The notes beneath the pieces were generated by a model. It was not told the origin of the DNA. It made no database searches and saw only the letters and a program-made list of their open reading frames with translations. From Bacteroidales bacterium UBA2287 (GTDB taxonomy: Bacteria; Bacteroidota; Bacteroidia; Bacteroidales; Tenuifilaceae): 36,094 bases of DNA. How positions within the stretch are numbered: the first letter of the stretch is position 1; the number at the start of each line of letters is the position of its first letter. Position numbers and translations under genes: made by a program. Where the stretch lies: contig DDWL01000025.1 in assembly GCA_002345675.1 (NCBI GenBank), forward strand, positions 4,748-40,841, read 5' to 3'. Positions 30,114 through 36,094 of this stretch are shown here, one piece after another.

Positions 30114-31757
30114 TTACTTGTCGCAATTTCGGTATGTCATAAATGGATACTTAAAATCGGTTGGGGGTACAAGTGTTTCCTTAATTGTGCGAGGACTTAC
30201 CCAGCGCAAAAGATTGTAGGGACCACCCGCTTTATCGTTTGTACCGCTTGCACGAGCACCGCCAAATGGTTGTTGGCCAACAACCGCTCCCGAAGGCTTG
30301 TCGTTAAAGTAAAAGTTCCCTGCTGCGTAGCGAAGCGCAGCACAAGCCTCGTTTAGTGCCTTTCGATCCTTCGAAATTACCGAACCTGTTAGCCCGTAAG
30401 GCGAAGTGTTGTCGACAAGTTTAAGGGTTTCGTGCCACTCCTCATCGTTGTAAACGAAAATGGTTAAAACAGGCCCAAATATTTCCTCTTCAATTGTTAT
30501 GAAATTAGGATTAGTAGTAAAAATAACCGTTGGTTCAATAAACCAGCCAACCGAACTGTCGCCTTTCCCACCAAAAATAACTTCGGCTTCGTTCGATTCC
30601 TTCGCTTTAGCTATATAGCCCATTATGTTGTCGAACGATTTCTTGTCGATTACCGCATTCACAAAGTTTTCGAAATTCGAAACATCGCCCATTTTAACCT
30701 GTGCCAGCATTTCGCCCATGCGTTCTTTAACCGAACTCCAAAGCGATTTTGGTATGTAGGCTCTCGAAGCAGCCGAACACTTTTGCCCTTGGTACTCGAA
30801 AGCCCCACGAACAAGTGCCGTAGCAACCTCATCGACATTTGCTGTGTTGTGAACTACAACAAAGTCTTTTCCCCCAGTTTCGCCAACAAGTTTTGGGTAT
30901 GACCGGTACTTGCCAATGTTTTCGGCAACCTGCTTCCAAAGCGTATTAAACGTATTGGTTGAACCTGTAAAGTGAATTCCAGCCAGCATTGGGTGAGGAA
31001 CGGCAGCATTGCCAATAACTGAGCCGCTTCCAGGAACAAAGTTTATTACTCCATCGGGAAGCCCGGCTTCCTTAAAAATTTGCATTAACAAATAGTTGGA
31101 AAGAAGCGAAGTGCTGGCAGGCTTCCATACCAAAGTATTGCCCATTAAAGCTGGTGCCATGTTTAGGTTTGAACCTATTGCTGTAAAATTGAATGGGGTA
31201 ACCGAAAGCACAAAACCTTCGAGTGGCCTATACTCAACCCTGTTAATAACTCCCGATTCGGAGTGTGGTTGCTGATTGTAAATTTCGGAAATAAAGTGAG
31301 CGTTAAATCGCAAAAAGTCGATTACCTCGCAGGCTGCATCAATTTCGGCTTGAAAAACGTTTTTCCCTTGGCCAACCATAGTGGCGGCATTTAGCTTAAA
31401 CCGATACTTTTTCGAAATAAGTTCAGCGGCTTTTAGCGAAATGCTCATTCGCTCAACCCACGATGTGGTCGACCATGTTTTATGCGCTTCGAGTGCAGCA
31501 TCGATTGCCATCTGCACCTCCTTTTCGCCTGCCATATGGTAGCGGGCAACAACTTTTTTATGGTTATGGGGAATGGTAATTTCGCCCATTTTCCCTGTGC
31601 GCACCTCTTTACCACCTATTATTAAAGGTATTTCGATAACAGTATTGCTCTGTTTTTCAATTTCCTCTAATAGGGCAAGCCTATCGGTCGAGCACGATTC
31701 GTAAGCCTTAATGGGTTCGTTTACAGGTCTCTCGAAGTTGAAAATTGCATTATTCAT
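30114..31757 (-). CDS. pruA: L-glutamate gamma-semialdehyde (1-pyrroline-5-carboxylate) dehydrogenase
   Basis: A 547-residue aldehyde dehydrogenase that oxidises glutamate semialdehyde to glutamate with NAD+, the second step of proline catabolism, also used in arginine breakdown. Family marks: the N-terminal extension with FNFERPVNEPIKAYE, the cofactor site TPFNFTAIGSNLNMAPAL, FTGSTNTFNTLW, the general base Glu in LVGETGGKDF, the nucleophile Cys in EYQGQKCSAASR, and IEEEIFGPVLTIFVY and QQPFGGARASGTNDKAGGP near the end. There is no proline dehydrogenase domain, so it is the stand-alone type; putA/prodh is not in the window. A strong promoter lies upstream. The start is the first ATG. Confidence 0.96.
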   Translation of the reverse strand: MNNAIFNFERPVNEPIKAYESCSTDRLALLEEIEKQSNTVIEIPLIIGGKEVRTGKMGEITIPHNHKKVVARYHMAGEKEVQMAIDAALEAHKTWSTTSWVERMSISLKAAELISKKYRFKLNAATMVGQGKNVFQAEIDAACEVIDFLRFNAHFISEIYNQQPHSESGVINRVEYRPLEGFVLSVTPFNFTAIGSNLNMAPALMGNTLVWKPASTSLLSNYLLMQIFKEAGLPDGVINFVPGSGSVIGNAAVPHPMLAGIHFTGSTNTFNTLWKQVAENIGKYRSYPKLVGETGGKDFVVVHNTANVDEVATALVRGAFEYQGQKCSAASRAYIPKSLWSSVKERMGEMLAQVKMGDVSNFENFVNAVIDKKSFDNIMGYIAKAKESNEAEVIFGGKGDSSVGWFIEPTVIFTTNPNFITIEEEIFGPVLTIFVYNDEEWHETLKLVDNTSPYGLTGSVISKDRKALNEACAALRYAAGNFYFNDKPSGAVVGQQPFGGARASGTNDKAGGPYNLLRWVSPRTIKETLVPPTDFKYPFMTYRNCDK

Positions 31758-31785
31758 TTTTATTCTAATTTAAATTTACGACATG

Positions 31786-31817
31786 CAAAAATATACATAA
31801 CGAAATAATTTAACAAA
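31786..31817 (-). promoter_or_regulatory. promoter of pruA
   Basis: On the minus strand TTTG (31817-31814), 20 bases, then TATTTTTG (31793-31786): both boxes of the Bacteroidota promoter at the right spacing. The leader would be roughly 20 bases. Confidence 0.7.
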
Positions 31818-32026
31818 GTTTTGCTAAAAATTAATTTTATATAGATTGCCTTTAAATAACGATATTAAATTGCATTTGTTCATTAATATTAAAACTCGTT
31901 AGCCCACTAAACCTAAAAAGTTTTTTTTATTCAATATAATTCAAACTGTTTCGCAAGTTTATCGAAACATAGTTGTCAAACTTGTGTTATTATACCATTT
32001 AGTTGTTAAAGAAATTTAAATAAAAC

Positions 32027-34510
32027 ATGAAACAAATATTCGTACTTACACTTTTGGCATTAAGCCAATTTTTTTTGCAACCTGTTAATGCACAAGATCG
32101 CCGCCAAGGAGCAGGTGGAAGCGGACAGGGTGATATGAGCAACTTTTCGGGCACGGTTCGAGGGCGAGTTATTGATGCGTCGTCGGGAGTTCCTGTTGAG
32201 TATGCCAACATAGTTTTTTATCGCCTTCGCGACTCGTCGCTTGTTACAGGTGGGGTAACCGATTTAAAGGGCGACTTTGAATTGCAAAAAGTTCCTGGAG
32301 GCCGCTACTATGTTGAGGTAATGTTTATTGGCTATCAGAAATTGAGAATTGACAACGTTATGGTAACCCCTCGTCAGCCCGAGGTTGCAATGGGCGAAAT
32401 AAAGTTAGCAAGCACATCAGAAAATCTTGAGGCCGTTGTTGTAACAGGCGATAAGAAGATGATTCAACATAACCTCGACAAAAAAGTTTATAACGTAGGG
32501 AAAGATGTTACCGCCGAGGGTGGCACTGCGCTTGAAATAATGCAGAATATTCCTTCGGTTGAGGTTGATATGGAGGGAAATGTTAGCCTGCGTGGCAGCC
32601 AGAATGTTACAATTTTGGTCGATGGGAGGCCTTCAACCTTTTCGAGTATCGAAGAAATTCCAGCCAATATTATCGAGAGCGTCGAGGTGGTTACAAATCC
32701 TTCGGCACGCTACGATCCTGATGGGCTGTCGGGGTTAATAAATATTGTGCTGAAAAAGAAACGAGATCCAGGTTACCACGGAATGGCTATGATTAATGCT
32801 GGAACTGGCGATAAGTATAATGCGTCGCTAAATTTTAACTATAGGCAAAACAAGTTTAATTTATTCACAAACATTAGTTATAGGCAGTTTCGAATGACTG
32901 GCTCAACTTTTACCGATAATGTATTTTCGAACACCCTTAACAATACATACAATTCACAGGATCAGAATTTTAGAAGAGAAGGTAAGTTTGTAAGCATTCG
33001 TGGAGGAAGCGACTACTTTATTAACTCATCGAATACGATAACCCTTTCGGGAGGTTTTAATACTCGCGATTTCGATTTGTGGGATTTTGCTCAAACCGAT
33101 AATTTTTCGGAATTAGTGCCAACACCTACTTCGTTTTTCAGGTTGAATGACAGCGATAACGGTTTTTCGTCGTTCGACATTTCGTTGAACTATAAAAAGA
33201 ATGGGAAAAAGCAGGGGCAGGAACTTACAGCCGATGCATTTTATAATAGAAATGTGGGTTCGTTTGGGAGCAATATGAACCAGTGGTGGGTTGATAATTT
33301 AAGCCCCGAGCAATTCGAAAAAACAAACTCCGATATTTTTGGCAATACAATTACAGTTCAAACTGACCTCATACAGCCAATAGGAAACGGTGGACGCATT
33401 GAAGGTGGGGTAAAAGGGGTAATGCGCAAACAGGACATCGACTATGTTTTCTCCTTTTTAAATGGCGACTGGCAAAACGATGCCACCCGAAGTAATCGTT
33501 TTATATATAACGAACAGCTGTTGTCGGCATATGCAATTTATTCGAACACGCTTGGTAAATTTAGCTATCAGGGAGGTATACGAGCCGAACAGGCATTTAC
33601 CGAGGGAGAGCAAGTGGTAAATAACACAAAAACACCTCGCGAATTTTTTAATTTATTTCCAAGTGCACACATTAAATGGGATATAAATTCGAAAAATTCA
33701 ACACAAATTGCCTATAGCAAAAGGGTGAGTCGGCCAAATTCGAGAGTTTTAAACCCATTTGTAAACTACTCCGATCCAAAGAACTTGAGTATGGGCAACC
33801 CATTGTTAAACCCCGAGTTTACCAACAGCTTAGAACTAAGCTACTTTTACAATTTGCCAAAAACAAAATTTAGCGCAACCGCATACTACCGAAACACAAC
33901 TGATATAATTTCGCGTTATGTTGATAGAGTGAACAATAGCGACACTTTAATATCAACATACTTGAATATTAATAAAAGCCAGAACATTGGTTTAGAAGGT
34001 GTGCTAACTCAAAATATTACAAATTGGTGGAAAATAAACGGTAGCGCTGGTTACTTTGCTACTGAACTCGATGCCCCCGACTTACAAGAGGCTGCTCGTA
34101 AAGGTACAAGTTGGAATGCAAAGGCTACTTCGACATGGAATATTGGCCGCAGCTTAGAGGTGCAGCTGAATGGAAATTACCGCTCGCCAATGATTTCGGC
34201 AGGGGGGACAGGAATGCGCTTTTGGGAAAGTGGAGGAGGTCAGGGAAAAACCGACGAAATGTTTTGGTTCGACATAGGAATGCGCATGCAGGTGCTAAAG
34301 AAAAAGGGAACAATTACGTTAAGGGTAAGCGATGTGCTTAAAACCATGAACCACAAAGCGTATACCTATGGGTCGAATTTTACAAGCGATATTGAGCGTA
34401 TTCGCGAAAGCCGTGTAATTTTCCTTGGCTTTTCGTACCGAATTAACGAATTCCGCCAGCGTCGCGAAAAACGTGCCGACGACGAGGGTAGCTATATGGA
34501 TATGGAGTAA
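32027..34510 (+). CDS. outer-membrane beta-barrel receptor, TonB-dependent type
   Basis: An 827-residue outer-membrane protein of the type with an OMP_b-brl_3 barrel. Signal peptide at 1-22 (ending PVNAQ); a carboxypeptidase-regulatory-like domain around 43-125 (GRVIDASSGVPVEYANIVFY, then GGVTDLKGDFELQKVPGGRY); a plug domain around 135-245 with EIMQNIPSVEVDMEGNVSLR, GSQNVTILVDGRPS and YDPDGLSGLINIVLKKK; then a barrel of about 570 residues rich in aromatic and asparagine residues. No SusD-like gene is adjacent, so this is not a classic Sus pair; the ligand is unknown. No TonB box was identified with confidence. It is divergent from pruA and followed by a hairpin. Confidence 0.9.
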   Translation: MKQIFVLTLLALSQFFLQPVNAQDRRQGAGGSGQGDMSNFSGTVRGRVIDASSGVPVEYANIVFYRLRDSSLVTGGVTDLKGDFELQKVPGGRYYVEVMFIGYQKLRIDNVMVTPRQPEVAMGEIKLASTSENLEAVVVTGDKKMIQHNLDKKVYNVGKDVTAEGGTALEIMQNIPSVEVDMEGNVSLRGSQNVTILVDGRPSTFSSIEEIPANIIESVEVVTNPSARYDPDGLSGLINIVLKKKRDPGYHGMAMINAGTGDKYNASLNFNYRQNKFNLFTNISYRQFRMTGSTFTDNVFSNTLNNTYNSQDQNFRREGKFVSIRGGSDYFINSSNTITLSGGFNTRDFDLWDFAQTDNFSELVPTPTSFFRLNDSDNGFSSFDISLNYKKNGKKQGQELTADAFYNRNVGSFGSNMNQWWVDNLSPEQFEKTNSDIFGNTITVQTDLIQPIGNGGRIEGGVKGVMRKQDIDYVFSFLNGDWQNDATRSNRFIYNEQLLSAYAIYSNTLGKFSYQGGIRAEQAFTEGEQVVNNTKTPREFFNLFPSAHIKWDINSKNSTQIAYSKRVSRPNSRVLNPFVNYSDPKNLSMGNPLLNPEFTNSLELSYFYNLPKTKFSATAYYRNTTDIISRYVDRVNNSDTLISTYLNINKSQNIGLEGVLTQNITNWWKINGSAGYFATELDAPDLQEAARKGTSWNAKATSTWNIGRSLEVQLNGNYRSPMISAGGTGMRFWESGGGQGKTDEMFWFDIGMRMQVLKKKGTITLRVSDVLKTMNHKAYTYGSNFTSDIERIRESRVIFLGFSYRINEFRQRREKRADDEGSYMDME

Positions 34511-34532
34511 CGCATAGTCGATAGAATTAAAC

Positions 34533-34573
34533 TGCAATACCCTCAAAAGTCAATGCTTTTTGGGGGTATTGCA
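34533..34573 (+). terminator. terminator after the receptor gene
   Basis: Arms TGCAATACCC and GGGTATTGCA, with CAAAA/TTTTG adding inner pairs across one-base bulges. There is no T run after the stem, so it may be partial or mainly protect the 3' end. Confidence 0.6.
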
Positions 34574-34820
34574 ACGGTGAGGGTGTGGGCAGTGCTGGTG
34601 AGCAAGCATCTATTTTGTTCCGACAAAATCCACATGGACGGGCAATTTATCTCCGAAGTCCTGTAATCAATCCGCATTAGTTACACACTTTGTTAGCGTT
34701 TTGTTACAAGTAGTTATTTTTGGTAATGTTATCAAAAATGGATGGTTCTTGGTTCAATTTTTTTGTAATAGTCGTTTGTAATTTAAAAAGAAATTAGGCT
34801 CTGCTGAAGATCAACTTACC

Positions 34821-34838
34821 AGCAATAATATTATTGCT
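34821..34838. repeat. 18-base perfect palindrome
   Basis: AGCAATAAT is followed directly by ATTATTGCT. It is a candidate protein-binding site or chance in AT-rich DNA. Confidence 0.5.
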
Positions 34839-34935
34839 AACATTTGTAAGGAAGGGATGCAATGCACATCCCATTCTCACAACTGGCAGCATCAATGGCT
34901 AAGAAAACTTTCTTTTGACATAGATTTTGAAATTG

Positions 34936-34970
34936 AAAAGGGTTTCAATTTAGCTAATTGAAACCCTTTT
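34936..34970. terminator. terminator between convergent genes
   Basis: Perfect 15-base arms (AAAAGGGTTTCAATT and AATTGAAACCCTTTT) with loop TAGCT. An outer pair of arms, CATAGATT (34919-34926) and AATCTATG (34973-34980), could extend the fold. It separates the receptor gene from the lipoprotein gene on the other strand. Confidence 0.88.
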
Positions 34971-35020
34971 ACAATCTATGGTTGAATTATATTTTACCAA
35001 CCATTTTTGACTATTATATC

Positions 35021-35497
35021 CTATTTTAAATCCTCATTAGTAATTGTAAAAGTTGAAATAGCATATTCATTATTATTTCCACCTAGTTTTAATGTCCAAG
35101 AGTTTTCATTATAAAAATGGTTTATACTATCGGCCATTGTGCGCAGTGGGCCGCCCCATTTTACTAGCAAGGTATCATTACGGTAAATTTCAATGGTATC
35201 GCCAGATTTGCCCCAGTTTTCCCTAATCATGTCCATGCCTGAATTGTGTAAGGCAATAGCTAAAGGATACTCATGCATTGGGGGTAAATAATTCTTTGAC
35301 CCAGGAAATTCAGATAAATATTTTTTAGTAATCTGAAGCACAAGTGAATCGTTTGTAAAATTATAAACTATTAACTGATTCCAAGCATCAGGATTCCTTG
35401 ATAAGCAACCGTTTAAAAATAGCGCTAACCAAAATAATGCAAAATATTTAAAACCCAAAGTGGGAGAATGCTTCGTTAACTTGAGTGGCTTGTCCAT
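35021..35497 (-). CDS. small lipoprotein, unknown function
   Basis: A 158-residue protein with a lipoprotein signal: a hydrophobic run LGFKYFALFWLALFLNGC with Cys31 as the likely lipid site, though the leader is long. The mature part is about 128 residues, beta-rich, with YNFTNDSLVLQITKKYL and GDTIEIYRNDTLLVKWGGP; it was not assigned to a family. Its first 50 bases overlap the end of the metallopeptidase gene. A TTG at 35458 would give a short, normal-length signal and is an alternative start. Being directly downstream of a secreted protease gene, it may be a partner or an inhibitor of it (inference). Confidence 0.75.
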   Translation of the reverse strand: MDKPLKLTKHSPTLGFKYFALFWLALFLNGCLSRNPDAWNQLIVYNFTNDSLVLQITKKYLSEFPGSKNYLPPMHEYPLAIALHNSGMDMIRENWGKSGDTIEIYRNDTLLVKWGGPLRTMADSINHFYNENSWTLKLGGNNNEYAISTFTITNEDLK

Positions 35498-36094
35498 AAT
35501 TACTTTTTATTTTGTCTTTAAGTTTATAATGAGTGGTAACATCGCTTGTTAGGCAGTTGAATATTTGATACGTTGAAAACCCATAGGTTTCTCTTAGTCT
35601 TCTTAGAATACCTGGTTTGTACCAACCTTCGACATCGTTAAGATAAGCACTTCCAAAATAGTCCTTTGTACAAATATAGCCGAAGTAGTTGCCCCACATT
35701 TCACCTACTCCTATATAACCATCCTGATTACCTGAGCCATCACCGTATCCACCGTTATTTGTAATCCCTGAAATATAATTTATCCAATACCACGACCCTG
35801 CCTTGGAGTAATGACTGGCATGGGATAATTCGTGAAAAAGAGTGTTGTATGCATTTCTTGTGTTGGTGTAATCTTGTAAAATAAAAACATCGGGAAGACA
35901 TAATGACATATACCACGTACCAGCAGTAACACCAAGTGCGTATAGAAAATCTATTAACGTAGTACCTCCCATTGAAATCTGCTTTGCCATGGGTGCGCTA
36001 CCTGACCATTCACCCCCAGTTCTGTATGTCCATATTCGCAAACCGCTGGCAGGCTTGTAAACGCCATACTTTGGGCATAATTTTTCACGGTAGT
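35448..36094 (-). CDS. zinc metallopeptidase, 3' part (5' end beyond the window)
   Basis: The frame is open to the right edge of the window, so at least 215 residues of a longer protein are visible. It contains a zinc-binding motif, LFHELSHASHYSKAG (HELSH), and later GVGEMWGNYFGY, whose glutamate could be a third ligand. Many Trp, Tyr and Gly residues around DGSGNQDGYIG suggest an extracytoplasmic enzyme. No start codon is assigned; an apparent start at 36041 is an internal TTG. The stop codon at 35448 lies inside the lipoprotein gene. The specific peptidase family was not recognised. Confidence 0.8.
   Translation of the reverse strand, partial: YREKLCPKYGVYKPASGLRIWTYRTGGEWSGSAPMAKQISMGGTTLIDFLYALGVTAGTWYMSLCLPDVFILQDYTNTRNAYNTLFHELSHASHYSKAGSWYWINYISGITNNGGYGDGSGNQDGYIGVGEMWGNYFGYICTKDYFGSAYLNDVEGWYKPGILRRLRETYGFSTYQIFNCLTSDVTTHYKLKDKIKSNYGQATQVNEAFSHFGF

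Larger units (their letters stand above)
34511..35020. other. 3' intergenic region with several hairpins
   Basis: About 510 bases without a convincing gene. It contains a terminator after the receptor gene (34533-34573), a perfect 18-base palindrome (AGCAATAATATTATTGCT, 34821-34838), a frame without a good start ending near 34961, and a strong terminator (34936-34970). Confidence 0.6.

Noticed and set aside
32027..34510. SusC/SusD-type polysaccharide utilisation locus
   Set aside because: The receptor is of the OMP_b-brl_3-like kind, and no SusD-like lipoprotein or glycoside hydrolase is adjacent.
1..36094. Phage, integrative element or CRISPR locus
   Set aside because: Apart from the BRO-N gene there are no integrases, structural phage genes, conjugation genes, cas genes or regular repeat arrays.

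Overview
The window looks like a chromosomal segment of a Bacteroidota bacterium, probably of the order Bacteroidales or Marinilabiliales. The evidence is AT-rich DNA, several upstream regions carrying the Bacteroidota sigma factor -7 box TAnnTTTG (sometimes with TTTG about 19-20 bases upstream), and families that are largely Bacteroidota-specific (DUF2851, DUF6263, DUF6364, an OMP_b-brl_3-type outer-membrane receptor, a beta-propeller/SpoIIE sensor). No rRNA, tRNA, CRISPR array or complete autonomous transposon was found. The genus is not determinable from sequence reading alone.

Left part (1-5728, all on the minus strand). Read in transcription order from the right: a DEAD-box RNA helicase, a YebC/TACO1-family translation factor, ispE (isoprenoid precursor synthesis), an exported HExxH metallopeptidase-like protein that overlaps ispE, then a mutagenic repair cassette: umuD, a BRO-N/DinD-like gene, and the 5' end of umuC, which runs off the window. 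The DinD-like gene separating umuD from umuC is one of the most interesting arrangements here.

Second part (5729-16145). On the plus strand: a small exported protein of unknown function, a VTT/DedA-like membrane protein, a PMCA-type calcium ATPase with an unusual extra membrane segment, and a DUF6263 secreted protein. A PagL-like lipid A deacylase converges on the last of these. A type II toxin-antitoxin pair (PIN toxin, DUF6364 antitoxin) is followed by a stand-alone arginine deiminase, a small YgaP-like membrane protein, and sucC on the opposite strand.

Third part (16146-25939). A SpoU/TrmH RNA methyltransferase, a TPR/OmpA-like lipoprotein, a deoxynucleoside kinase, a prolyl oligopeptidase lipoprotein, then rpsO-pnp in their classical order with two strong hairpins between them, and a DUF2851 gene. 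The gap between pnp and the prolyl oligopeptidase gene holds a perfect 56-base palindrome next to a 210-base MITE-like element that contains REP-like hairpins.

Right part (25940-36094). A 1123-residue sensor (signal peptide, beta-propeller, Y_Y_Y domain, membrane helix, coiled coil, SpoIIE phosphatase), an intergenic region with a perfect 32-base palindrome and a CCCCGATA hairpin, pruA (proline/arginine catabolism), a large outer-membrane receptor, a 3' region with hairpins, and a lipoprotein gene overlapping the end of a secreted zinc metallopeptidase gene that is cut by the window end.

Most genes are housekeeping or envelope functions. The unexplained signals are the umuD-dinD-like-umuC arrangement, the family of dispersed palindromes, the MITE/REP element, the overlapping metallopeptidase genes, and the likely autoregulatory leader of pnp. 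No clear multi-gene novel defence or biosynthetic system was recognised.
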